Program-made: the position numbers and the translations under genes
In this document: in pieces, positions 38,055 to 48,804 of the stretch
Numbering within the stretch: the first letter of the stretch is position 1
Layout: each line of letters begins with the position of its first letter
Notes under the pieces: generated by a model
The model's database searches: none
What the model was told of the DNA's origin: nothing
The model's input: only the letters and a program-made list of their open reading frames with translations
DNA from: Marsupella aquatica
Taxonomy: Eukaryota > Marchantiophyta
Direction: 5' to 3'
NCBI GenBank assembly: GCA_973895155.1
Contig: OZ316891.1
Location: 9,176,001-9,240,000 of the forward strand
DNA length: 64,000 bases

Positions 38055-38700
38055 ATGTTTAGTGGCCTGCTGGTAGACAAAGTGATTGGACCTCTGCTTT
38101 ATTGAATCCTCTCATGATGTATTTCTTCCTAACTGTGTAGCCTGAATTACCAAGATTTAGACTGACCTTGAACATCAACAACAAGTCCTTGTCCCCACCC
38201 AAGAATGCGTTACAATGGTATGAGCTAGGGTATCCTCTATCAATGGAAACCAACAGGCTATAGTGGTCTACAACCACAAATTAACTCGTACCATACACTG
38301 TCGTTTGTCAATGGAACCATTAATTTAGTGTGGTGCAGGTTCTCAAATGGCCTACACACTTGCAGTAGAGTGCCATCAACAAAACCAATACAACCGCTGT
38401 GGAATGCGGCTGCCCTATCCTCTTTGCTCTTTGAGAGATGACCACCTGATTTCATCCTGGAGTGCTTCATTGATACAACTAGCCACAAAGACGGCATCAT
38501 CACACAAGACCGATTGTGACCAATTCCACATAGATGCATCGTAGATTATGTTGTCGTGTTTCAGGTGCATGATGAAACTTAAAACTCTCTGTTCAGGTGT
38601 GAGTTTGCATGGACAACTAGACATTTTATGAGCTTCTCTTGTGGATCTAGAATGGGAGACAATTGTAGGCCCTACCATATTACAAGTAAAGTTAGTCAAG
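38055..38700 (-). pseudogene. PIF/Harbinger-type transposase (decayed)
   Basis: Minus-strand frames at 38699-38415, 38539-38258 and 38277-38059 together read like the DDE nuclease of PIF/Harbinger elements: CIGFVDGTLLQVCRP (first catalytic Asp), then VVDHYSLLVSIDRGYPSSYH (second Asp region), then LGNSGYTVRKKYIMR near the third acidic site. The frames are shifted relative to each other, so the gene is inactive. I cannot find the terminal inverted repeats. A related scrap is inside 37005-37345. Confidence 0.7.
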
Positions 38701-40510
38701 TCCCCAAAATGTGGATGGTTGACAATTTCCTGCCACGCTGATCACAAATGGGTTCATTGCAGTTCACAGTAGTCTGAATTTCACGAGACAACTAAGTAGG
38801 CTGAAAAGAATTAACCATTGCAACATATGTAATCAGCCCTTACTTGATGAATGCCAATTGTATAATTATCCAGTACCTCAGTTTTGTCATCCTCACTGCT
38901 GCTACTACTCAAGCAATATTGATTAGAGGAAATGGTAAATCCAACACCTTCAACCTCCAACATCTGTTCCCTAAGTATACAAGTGCAACTGTTTCAATCA
39001 CCGGGCAATTTGGCCTTCAAACAAAATTGAGCTTGCTGCTGGAAAGACAAATATTGTGAAAGGAGGCAAGACCTTTCCTACTTTGCTCTTCAGTCAAGCA
39101 TAGCTGATCAATGGAGGCTCATATCTGACAAGTATAAGATTTAATTGTACAGCGTACCATCAACCTGAGCCACTTTTCTGTCCAAACAACACATCAATGT
39201 TGGCTCAGCCAGTTCTCATCGGAGCTTGATGCTGGGCGCAGGGCTTGACAACTTCTAATCCTAACAGTAACCACAACCGGGACCACAACGACCAAACATC
39301 CATGCATTGGACACATATTTTTCTATGTAACTCAACCACAATTTCTTAATCGGCAAAATCATCGGTGACTTTTAGGATACTAAATATCTGCCCATGGTTT
39401 TGTAAAATATGGCCAAGAATATGGATAACTTTACAAGAAAGCTTGAAAGCCCATTCTTTGAATGTTAATAGGAATGAGAACAAATATCTGCACGCATGAT
39501 ACATACATTTCATTGTTATTCCATGTGCAAATTTGGGTGGGCCTAGAGTCATGGTCTAGAGGCCTCACTGTAGAAGCCACCTCAATCTAGCTTTTGTTTG
39601 CAATTTATTAGTAAGAGGTCTTTATAGGTGTTTTTATATATTGTAAATTACAAGTTCCTGGGTAAAGTCTTTGAGTTATCCATTGGAAGTAATAGTTCTG
39701 AATTGAATTTGATCATGTATTTGAAAGAGCATATAAGGAGCCCAGGTCCCCATCACAAAGCATTGTGGTGAGGACAAACAGAAAAAGGGTGTGTGAAATT
39801 CTTTATTGGGCTAAATATTGTTTTACTTGGTTGAGGATGACCTTTAGAGACATTGTGATCTGGTCAACATATCTGAGAAGGCCGGTAACGGGATGTCGAG
39901 GGTTCATACTGTTCTAAATTTTCTCATGGCAGCAAACAGTGGCAGGACCTAAGCTACCATTTGAGTGTCATCTTGATCATTAGTTCAAAACCAGGGGAAT
40001 TAAGAGCATATGTTAATATGTTTGTTTTTGAGTACAAGTGTCATTTCATGAGTTTAATATTGTGGGCAATCTATGACCCAAGATGTTATTCTCATTGTAT
40101 CTAACTATAACTCCTAGTTTTTAACAAATCACCAAAAAATGTTTTCAGGATTCAAGAGAACTATGATGGGAAGTGAGTGGGAAAGCCTCCAGGGTAGGTA
40201 TGCTACCCAGGTCTGCTACCCACCTAGGCAAATGAACAGTGGCCAATTAGGGCAGGGCCTCTTTCACAGTAGCAACTTTGGTTTAAGTTTGTCAAAGAGT
40301 AAGGTGGAAAATGATGCATAGAACAGGGAAGGGGTTTACAACCAATACAAGCTGCCCACCAGTCATTGAGGGTAGCAAACAGATTTCACCCAATGTAGTT
40401 TCATTGGTGCATAGCTTTGGGGCAAACTAAGACACAACGGCAATTGGGGGTTGTGGCTGCTATGGCAGTGTGGCAAGTGGATTCTGATCACAGGAAGACA
40501 ACATGACAAA
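38701..40510. other. Intergenic region, nothing recognised
   Basis: No conserved ORF. Apart from the small R3 fragment at 39543-39564, I see no repeat. Confidence 0.4.
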
Positions 40511-41176
40511 CTTGATTACCCTGAGTTAAATCTATGTCAACTTAATGCTGTCCAAGATTAGTGGGCCACCGTACGCTGCCCGTCCCTAAGCCCAATGCAG
40601 CCTGCCCGACCAAAGCAACGAATGTCGGTTTGTGTTCTGGCATGGATGACGGAACCTTTCCGTCCCCGTCTGTCTTTTCAAAATCTGGGTGGGAGTGCCC
40701 AGCCAACCCTGCGGTCTCCCACTCTCGTTCCCACTGTCGACCCTGCACTTCTATTTCACACACACCAAGGAGCGCACGAACATTGGGGTCGCACAAGAAA
40801 GCGCAGGAGTGCACGAACATTCCCTTTTGGTCAGATCCTTCAATCCTGACATTGCAATCTGCCTCATCTTTATAGTGAAATCATTCATACACACATAGAA
40901 GTCCGGAACCAACACATCGACATTGCCTGCTCAGGTATACTTTATGTGCTTCCGCATTTTAGGGTTGTAGTTCATGTTCTGCATGCATTGAGTTCTGGAT
41001 GCATCTTTTAGGCTTACAGTTTATGTTCTGCAACATGTTTAAACAGGACTATAGAGATTCCGACATTGACATGGACATTTCGGATTTCCCGCAGATAATG
41101 TTGCCTCGCTCAGTGCATTTCTAGTTTGAAGTTTGCGTTTTGCCTTTTCTGTTATTCATAGGCTTGGCTCATTCCA

Positions 41177-41746
41177 ATGAGCCAACATGCATGGGAAGAT
41201 CTGCAGAACCCTCGGCTTGGGAAATTCTCATTTGCAGACCTTGCTTGGAGCCCTCACGATGAGGCTATCATCCCGTGGAACCGTTTGTCAGATTTCAAGG
41301 ATGGTGAGGGTAGAAGGGATCCCAAAGTTGAAACCTCTTTCCATATTAGATCTTCAAGGAAATCACCTTTAGAAAACATAGACTGGGTCAAATACAAAAT
41401 ATTTGGGTGTTCCTATGGGCCCCAAGAAGAAGACTCGCAGACTATAATTGTTCCTCCATTGCTAGGAACAAAACCAAAATCAGGTGTTGGCAATATACCC
41501 CGACTACGGAAAATAGCATTCAACAATCATGCAAAGCGTGGCTGTCAATGCCACTTCACTGCCCACAGGATGAGATCCAATCCTCATGTGTACAAAATCT
41601 CCTACAAATTCAGGTACGGACTGAATGGGGGCATTGTTATAATTAAAACCAGAAATTGTTCTATTCCAAGCATGCTAGTCTTTGTATGCTATACCGAATT
41701 GGTATGTGATGGTTTGCATTCTGCCTCGTATGCGAACCTATCTTAG
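41177..41746 (+). CDS. Hypothetical protein inside the TIR element, possible transposase N-terminal or captured zinc-binding fragment
   Basis: 189 codons. The middle (about residues 118-150) reads KRGCQCHFTAHRM...PHVYKISYKF, the spacing seen in plant proteins with a GCxCxF DNA-binding cluster related to FAR1- or MULE-type zinc regions, but the expected final His residues are not clear. The rest is not recognised. The last residues run into the minisatellite at 41690, so the natural C terminus is probably lost or on another exon. It may be a captured host fragment. Confidence 0.3.
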   Translation: MSQHAWEDLQNPRLGKFSFADLAWSPHDEAIIPWNRLSDFKDGEGRRDPKVETSFHIRSSRKSPLENIDWVKYKIFGCSYGPQEEDSQTIIVPPLLGTKPKSGVGNIPRLRKIAFNNHAKRGCQCHFTAHRMRSNPHVYKISYKFRYGLNGGIVIIKTRNCSIPSMLVFVCYTELVCDGLHSASYANLS

Positions 41747-41905
41747 TGTCACTTGGATTGCATTGTGCGGGTTTGCGTTTTGCCTCGTATGCAAACCTCA
41801 TTGTCACACTTGGATTGCTTTGTACGGGTTTGCGTTTTGCCTCGTATGCGAACCTCACTATCATGCTTGGATTGTATTGTACGGGTTTGCATTCTGTATT
41901 GCAGA
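41690..41905. repeat. 58-bp minisatellite inside the TIR element
   Basis: About four copies of a unit containing GGGTTTGCGTTTTGCCTCGTATGC then AACCTCA and CTTGGATTG(C/T). Starts lie at about 41700, 41762, 41820 and 41878. Ends of the array degenerate. Confidence 0.75.
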
Positions 41906-42127
41906 GAGCATTGCAACCAAAGAGGGCAATTTGTGCATGGCAATTGGGATCCACAATTGCCCCCCCCCACGGGGACGGAAAGGTTCCGTCATCCATGCCA
42001 GAACACAAACCGACGTTTGTTGCTTTGGTCGGGCTGGCTGCATTGGGCTTAGGGACGGGCAGCGTACGGTGGCCCACTAATCTTGGACAACATTAAATTG
42101 ACGTAGATTTAACTCAAGGTAACTTGA

Positions 42128-43460
42128 TTCACTTCTACGAGTCACACTATTTAGCATTTAATGTTGTCCTGTAGCTCAATAAACATTGACCTTTGGGGGA
42201 GTATGTGAGTTAAAGCTCCTGTGCAATGAAAAAATTCCCTAGCATCACGTTTCTGAACCCCACTTTTTTGTTTTGTTTTGGGGGAGGGAGGGGTCTTGTG
42301 TGGTAAGAGCCGCGGTACAAGCACTAGCGGGCAAAAGAGGTTTGACCCGAGGACCTGTGCCTTCCCACTCTCACGTGCGATTGTATGTTTGGAGCATGTT
42401 CTGTGAGGACGCGTTAGCTAGCAATAAACCTATGAAGACAATACTAGGTTTGCATTCAAATATTTTTTGAAATCCTTGGTCGTTGCAGTCTTGGCCGGCC
42501 CTAAACCATGCGGTGAAAATGACGGTCAAGTTCCTTGCGCTCATAGTCTGGGTAGACTATGGTCGCAGTACACGATGATGCCATGAACTAGATTCATGGT
42601 GTCAATAGCAGAGAATACAAGGAATACATATATTTTCTGTACAAAAATGTAAAATGGGTCTATTGGGTAAGAAATAGACTTTGGGAGTTGGTTGGGGCAG
42701 AAAGAGCAAGATGGGGGGTTGATTAAGCATATACCCCAGGGCCGTGGTTTGCCCTACACATGAATCCCTCCTGTAGTTTTTGCTTGGTATTGATGTGGGT
42801 GGCTATGAGCCGTAACCTCTGCCAGCCTGGCCCTGAGGTTATGTAATGTTGCACCTAGTGCCTAACCAGTCTGGAATGTTATCAAATTTCAGACACATTT
42901 TTCAAATCAAGAATAGAGCAAAACTACACTCAGTGGTTACGCTGCTTAATCCATGGTCACTCAAGGGCAATGGCTCTAACCCCCTTGGACTCGTTGCCCT
43001 TGCGGATTCCACACCATAACCCCTTGGACCAGGGTTTATTGTACACATGATTGATGATATCCAAGCCTATTGGATTTATAAGATCTTTGGCTCACAAGCA
43101 TACTGTTTAAAACTCGATTAGTTTATTTTGGAATTTTCACTTTTAGGATGGGATTCAAATGGAAGTCTGGGGTACATTTTACGGTATTGTGTTTCTCATC
43201 TTCTCACCAAACATCTAAATATGAGGGTGGGTGTACGGTATGGGTGGCTGGCTGGGAGGTCAGATTCATAACATGCAACTGATGGAATTATCAGCTATGC
43301 TACGGCAGGGACAAATCACAGACAATGGGGCAATAAATGCGCTTTCAGGTGCCAGCTGCCCCCCTCTGCATAATTATGCAGTCATGGGAATCCCATCCCC
43401 TGTCGTACATCACCTCTGGGGTTGGGACAGGTTAAAGAAGGCAGTGGGGCAGAGCACTGT
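42128..43460. other. Intergenic region, nothing recognised
   Basis: I see no coding or structural feature that I can support. Confidence 0.4.
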
Positions 43461-43467
43461 ACTGTCC

Positions 43468-43610
43468 AGGTAACTCTCTCTAAGTGCACACAATCCAGTT
43501 GTCTCTCTTGAGTGCACACTGTCCACTTATCTCTCTAAGTGCACATTTTCCAGTTATCTCTCTCTAAGAGCACACTGTCCACTCAGCTCTCGATAAGTGC
43601 ACACTCACGA
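43468..43610. repeat. Short tandem repeat, 33-36-bp unit, about five copies
   Basis: CTCTCTAAGTGCACA alternates with CTGTCCA(G/C)TTATCT. Successive units begin at about 43472, 43500, 43532, 43558 and 43588. Confidence 0.75.
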
Positions 43611-44307
43611 GAAGAAGGATCCTGTGTGCAATCAACCAGGTTTTGCATTCCTTGATCAGAAAATCCCCCAATGATTGCACTTATGGATAAGTGGCCCGTC
43701 CATCACTGAGCAGTCTTTACACAAATTACACAACCCTGCCCTACTTTGGTGTCCAGGTCCATAAATACATTTTAGTCTCCACTACTAAAAGGTGTGCACT
43801 TATCAGGGTATGCAATCTGATGGGATGGTGTGCTTATTAATGTGCCCACATTTCTTTGTAGAGTAAAAACTGCACTTATTGAGGGCTTTGCTCTTATACA
43901 GCTGCCGTTTGGTGAAATGATTTGAGACCTGTTTGCGCTGAGAAAAGATGATTTGTTTTTTGCAAACTCAGTGTGAAATCAAAAGGAATGAACAGGATCA
44001 TTGCAGTGTACCACTTTTTGCGCTTATGGAGCGTGCGCTTAGAGAGAGTAAACTCTTGTACAGTAGAGCTTGTTTTGGTCACGGAATACGCTGTAGAGAA
44101 TACGGTTTCCTGGTAAGAACAGTCTGACGTGGGGATCGTACTCATCACGTGCGGGTAAAACGTTTCCCACTCTCTTTCTTTGTTTTTTCTCGAAAAGGGA
44201 GACCTCCTCGAAAAGGAAAGGTTTACTGCGATGACAGAACACGGGTTTCCCACTTTCGGCCTTGCTCTGAGCGGGCCAGGTCAAATTTAGGCAGAGTTCA
44301 ACCCATG

Positions 44308-44440
44308 ACTTCTTTTTCCCTTTTTTAGTTGTCTTCTTGAACGGTACAATTTTTATTCAGGGTGACTTGGAGTCTAGAGTCCAACTCAAAGCTTTTCCCC
44401 TTTTTTGGTTGGCTTTTTGAACGGTAAACTCTCATTCCAG
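44308..44440. repeat. Diverged tandem duplication, about 76-bp period
   Basis: CTTTTTCCCTTTTTTAGTTG...TTGAACGGTA at 44311 is repeated as CTTTTCCCCTTTTTTGGTTG...TTGAACGGTA at 44391. Both end in TTCAGGG or TTCCAGGG. Confidence 0.6.
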
Positions 44441-44717
44441 GGCTGTCTTCTAGACTATACTTCTGGAATCACACAAAATGCCTGCAAAAAAGAGAGTGTT
44501 TACTATATTCAAGCAAACTAGAGTGCCACTTCTTGTATAAAAGATAAGATTCCAAAACACTGCCAAAGAGCGAAAAGGTCTATACTGGGAGACAAGATCC
44601 CACAGGCAGGGAGGCTAATAAACGAGGGGAAAGTTGGAACAAAACCCAGGAAGACCAAAGGTCCAAAGAGCCAAAGTTGGTTCCTTCATGCTAACCAAAA
44701 TTTGGGAACTTTTGGAT

Positions 44718-44860
44718 TACATGAGGAAGTGATCCAAAATTCTAGACAAAACATGCACTTTGCATAAGCATCTACGTGGGTCCACTGCTTGCCATGTAGG
44801 ATCTATAGACACCACATTTGATAGGGCCCCAATTCTTGTATAGCCAACTGCAGCCATTTT
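44718..44860. repeat. Dispersed repeat family R2, copy 3
   Basis: Shares AATTCTAGACAAAACA, a GGGCCCCAATTCTTGTA segment and AACTGCAGCCATTTT with the copies at 24.9-25.6 kb. Confidence 0.55.
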
Positions 44861-46011
44861 CACACATATGATCCCGACATAATCTCATAGGAAGTAAAAA
44901 GAAGCAATTAGCTCTTCAATTTGCAGATAGGTAGACCCTAGGTTTGTGTGACTTTTGTTTTCCTTGTGCTGCCTGATCTTTTTGGCATCTTTTCTTGTTT
45001 CCCCTTCTTTGGGTTTTTGGCCTGTGGGATCATGTCTCCCGGTTCAGCGCCCCTGAAATATACAATTAGCCCCAATGTCTTGTAAAGTCCTCAAAGGAAA
45101 ATAAATGAGAGGTGGAATTCAATTCTTGCCTTGCCCAATAAAAACTGAGATTTATTATATTGAGGTACTTAGTCTATACAAACTGAAATTTACTCCTATT
45201 GCACCAAACACCTTAAATTTTCTGTTTCTTCATTTTTTTTAAAAGTTCTTTTGTCCGAATCTCATTGTACTCTGGAGTGTCAGTTCCACAAGACCAAATT
45301 ATCTTTGCTCAACATGCTACAAGAGAATAGTGTACACTCATGAAACTATGTCAACCACTGCAAGTGGATTTGGAATTTGGAATTTTTATTTTATTTCTTA
45401 AACAGGAAATCTATGAAACCCCATAGAAAGGGAACAGTCAGTCACAACATTTGAACTTTAAACCTATGAGTCTGTGCTCAAGTGAGTTACCACACAGCCA
45501 TGTCTCTCTGGGCTTGGAATTTTGAATGAATTTCTGCATTGTTCCCATATTACAATTTTCAGGTTTCCTCCAAGTATACTTCATTGGGATGAACTGGGTG
45601 ATTAAACAATCCTCAAATTTGACACAAGCCAAAGTGGAACACTATTCAACTTCAAGCCCCTTACCTGTAAGCTAGGGTTTGTTACCCTCTGGCTTACTTT
45701 CTCTTGTGTAATGCCTAGCCTTTGTTCTTTGTGTTTTATTCTCAAATACAAATTGTTTACCAGAGAAGAAGTGTAAAAATTTCCTTCCGAGAGCTATCAT
45801 TGCTCTTCGAATGGGGGGTTAGGATGTCGCCATCCAAATCTCCACCTGCAGGAAATTGAGGAAGTGGATTTGTTTACCAGACACTACAAAACAGTTTAAT
45901 GCAACAAAGGAGGAACAGGTCACAAGACTAAGAGAAATTTGCAACTTTCTCACACAATTGATGTGTGCGATCCTGAATAGATTGATGTCTCAAAATGATG
46001 TGTAGAGGAAG
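44861..46011. other. Left flank of the retrotransposon
   Basis: Unique-looking non-coding sequence with no supported gene. The last bases before the element read AGGAAGGGTG. Confidence 0.4.
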
Positions 46012-46015
46012 GGTG

Positions 46016-46345
46016 TGTCACACCATTTAGAGTGGTAGTAAAGTATATCGTACTATCTAGGTATAGAGGTTTTGTATGTGTGCTACATGATTACTATGTT
46101 TAGTTTGAGTTGGTGTGAGGGATAGTTATCCCCTTGTGTTGGCTCAAAGGCCTCATCTTTCAATGTTGAGCCTTTGAGCATGAGCTTGGTGGCTATGGTG
46201 TGGCTGACCAGGTTGTGTGCATGTAACGTGGATTCCTTGAAGCACAAGGTGCGTTGGGCTTGACATACATGTGTGATCGCATCGGATGGGATCGTTGTTG
46301 GATTAGCACCGATCGTTGTTCGATTTGCACTATTGAAGAAGATTA
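46016..46345 (+). repeat. 5' LTR, truncated: part B only
   Basis: 330 bp that match 54810-55139 with two differences (CG in the 5' copy reads TG and CA in the 3' copy, near 46315-46335). It lacks the first 128 bp (part A) found in the complete LTR at 54681. It starts TGTCACACC and ends GAAGAAGATTA directly before the primer site. Confidence 0.9.
46142..46179 (+). promoter_or_regulatory. LTR stem-loop that presents the self-primer sequence
   Basis: GCTCAAAGG (46142-46150) pairs with CCTTTGAGC (46171-46179), a perfect 9-bp stem. The 20-nt loop contains CTCATCTTTCAATG (46152-46165), the exact complement of the primer site at 46346-46359. By analogy with Tf1, transcription should start at or near 46152, so that the RNA 5' end can anneal to the primer site. 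The start is inferred; no clear TATA box is visible. Confidence 0.6.
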
Positions 46346-46359
46346 CATTGAAAGATGAG
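46346..46359 (+). promoter_or_regulatory. Primer-binding site of the self-priming type
   Basis: CATTGAAAGATGAG begins at the base after the LTR end and is the perfect reverse complement of 46152-46165 inside the LTR. No tRNA-complementary TGG-type site is found at the LTR boundary. This matches the Tf1/sushi mechanism, in which the 5' end of the element RNA folds back to prime minus-strand synthesis. Confidence 0.75.
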
Positions 46360-47006
46360 CTTCAAATTTTGATGTACGGATCGTGCAAACAGAAGTTCAA
46401 TTTCGTTGAGGTTTTGTTGTTGACGATTCGTGGTATCTCGGATCGAGTTTTGTTGTTGAACGGATCGCTGGTATCTCGATCTGTTACAAGTTGGTGTTGA
46501 GAAAGCTCGAGTGGATGCGGAGCTTTGAGTTGTTGAGTTGCGCGTTTGGAGTTGCGATTTGCATTGATCGACATTGCAGCATTTTGGAGGACTGAATGTG
46601 CGGTCGATGATCAGAAGTTGCCGTCGATTGTTATGCGCGGATTGCTAAGAGTATTCGCTGCGGTTTTGTGAAGGCAAGTTGGTCGGACTTGTGATTGTTT
46701 GTGATTCTGGTTGGGGATGGTTCCAATCGGGTGTTGATAGTTAAAGTTGTATCTTGCGGATTTGAGATTCGTCAAGCTTAATGTTGACGGATAGTGCATT
46801 TCTTTGAAGAAAGCGACGTTGGATGTTGACGAATTGTGTCCCCTACGGCGACATAGCACACCGCGGAGAGGTGACGGAGTGCACCGCGGAGAGGCGAGGT
46901 GCGGCGGCGACCTAGGGCACAAGGAAAACGACAAAGTGAGTGAACAATGACTTTGTCCGGGAATTGCGACGGGGTTTTCGCAGCAATAGGGTTGTGAAGG
47001 TCTTCC

Positions 47007-47372
47007 ACGGAACACCGTTCCGTTGAGAGGGCATATTGGAGATTGGTTGACCACGGAACACCGTTCCATCGTGGTAGTTTTGGGAAGATTGGTCTTCCAC
47101 GGAACACTATTCCGTCGTGAGTGCATATTGGAGAACGATCGGGTACAGATTACCATTTTATTGTGATAATTTTGGGAAGATTGGTTTTCCACGGAACACT
47201 GTTCCGCCAATTAGCTTGGCTATTGGTGATGGAGGGTTGCGGAACACTGTCCCGCAACTAAGCAATTGATGGAACACCGTTCCGTCAATTGTCTTGGAGA
47301 TTGGTGGTGGTGCATTACGGAACACCGTTCCGCGATTGAGTGATGAGTATCCACGGAGCACCGTTTCGCCAA
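47007..47372 (+). repeat. Eight palindromic CGGAAC-NNN-GTTCCG motifs in the retrotransposon leader
   Basis: ACGGAACACCGTTCCGT and close variants occur at about 47007, 47053, 47099, 47191, 47240, 47271, 47317 and 47353, mostly 30-50 bp apart and in similar context (TTGG before, CCAC next to the motif). Each can form a 6-7-bp hairpin with a 3-nt loop and carries two to three CpGs. They sit between the primer site and the gag start, where packaging or dimerisation signals are usual. Function is unknown. Confidence 0.8.
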
Positions 47373-47421
47373 TCGGTTGATTATTGATAATGGTGAGTTG
47401 ATGGTGACCATTTAGGGAAAA

Positions 47422-48804
47422 TTGGTCATCACGGAGTCCTCTGGTGATACGGGGCAACCCGAGGGACGACGGTCTGGTTTCACTCAGAGTGGAGTGCAAT
47501 TTCGGTCGACGACATTGTTAGTGGTTACAAGTGGGGTTTCAGATAGTGATTCTGACGAGGAGTTAGTAGCCAGTTCTCCTCAACATCAAGTGACTGTTCC
47601 ATTGTTGTGGGATATGGAAGAGATGTATGGGGCTACAAAAGGACCGAGGAGATACTCTGGTGCAGTTGGCACGATTGATTTGGATGATTTCATCCAAGAG
47701 TTTGATACGTGGTGTGATATGCAGACAATGCGTAATGCCACATTGTTCACACCTTTCATGGCTTGGAAAGGGTTGTTTCAGTATTTGGAGGGGCCACCCA
47801 TGGATGACTACCATGAGTTTTGAAAGGCTCATTTAGTGGATATTGAGGCATGGAGACAACATTGGTCACCAAACTATGTGTCCATCACTTATGGCACAAG
47901 TGCGGTTGCCCAACCCATTGCTACAGTTGCGGCTTCTTCTAGCAGCACTAGCCAGAGTGGCACTCCATCAGCATCCACCGCTACTCCTACCGGTGTGATT
48001 GTGGCTGGGAGTGGAGTTGCGCCAACATTTAACCCTGTGATGAAGTTCTTTGAAGTATTGAAGCAGAACTACCAGGGTGTGAGAACCGATAAGTTGAAGC
48101 GTCTTCAGGAGTTCCAGCGCAAGACTGGAGAGAGCCTACGTGAGGCATACACTCGTATGCGAAGATTGATTACGGTCATACAAGGAGTGACAGAGGCCCA
48201 AGCGGTCCAATTTTGGTATGCAATTCTGGATAGGGAGTTGCATCGTAGAGTGAGAGATGCCACTCTATTGAGGGATTCAGATCCCACATTGGCTATAGTT
48301 TTTGCACTTGCTGAGCGCATTGAGCTCAATATGGTGAATGAGAAGGTGGTGACTTCTGGATTTGCCAAGGAAGCACCAAAGGTTGCATCGACGACCACAC
48401 CGCAACCTACTGTACGTAAGAGCCAGAGAGAGAAGCCTACAACACGGGAATCTACTAGTCAGAGACCTGTGCCTTCTTATGCTGGACAACAATCAGGATG
48501 TTGGACTTGTGGTGGGGATCATGCACAAAGATATTGCCTAGATAATAGGGGGCAAGGAGGGGCATCTACACCTGATCAACGACAGTGTGATCATTGTGGA
48601 GTTTCTGGACACACCAAAGATAGGTGTTTTGTACTTCATCCTGAACTACGACGGGGAGGACCACGTGCGTATGATCAGGGAAGAGGAGGTAGAGGTGGTG
48701 GACGTGGTCGAGGCATGCCACATGCAGACAGGGAGGTGATGTTGCTCCTATCGTTACCACAGATCCTAAGGATGCAAAGATTGCTCAATTGGAGCAACAA
48801 CTAG
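47422..48804 (+). pseudogene. gag: Retrotransposon gag (capsid and nucleocapsid), one in-frame stop
   Basis: The frame runs from the ATG at 47422 to the stop at 48802-48804 and is interrupted only by TGA at 47821. The N-terminal third has the DLDDFIQEFDTW...KGLFQYLEG pattern. The middle has RLQEFQRKTGESLREAYTRM, typical of retrotransposon gag capsid regions. Near the end lie two zinc knuckles, CWTCGGDHAQRYC (CX2CX3HX4C, slightly short) and CDHCGVSGHTKDRC (canonical CX2CX4HX4C), followed by a Gly-Arg-rich RNA-binding tail. It forms the virus-like particle and binds element RNA. The next frame overlaps in the -1 register. Confidence 0.85.

Larger units (their letters stand above)
40516..42122. 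mobile_element. 1.6-kb DNA transposon with 154-bp terminal inverted repeats
   Basis: The left TIR (40516-40669) and right TIR (41969-42122) have the same length and align with only about ten mismatches. Both start TTACC(C/T)TGAGTTAAAT read inward. The element is flanked by a direct CTTGA (40511-40515 and 42123-42127), a credible 5-bp target duplication. The inside holds one plus-strand ORF (41177-41746) and a minisatellite. No DDE transposase is visible, so it is probably non-autonomous. Long TIRs fit MULE-like or foldback elements, but a 5-bp duplication is unusual for MULEs (9 bp), so the superfamily is open. Confidence 0.8.

Noticed and set aside
43468-43610. Possible CRISPR-like array
   Set aside because: Direct tandem repeats without unique spacers, in a plant nuclear context.
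46425-46480. Two TGGTATCTCG motifs as a tRNA primer-binding site
   Set aside because: They lie 80-130 bp inside the LTR end and match plant initiator Met tRNA only over seven bases.
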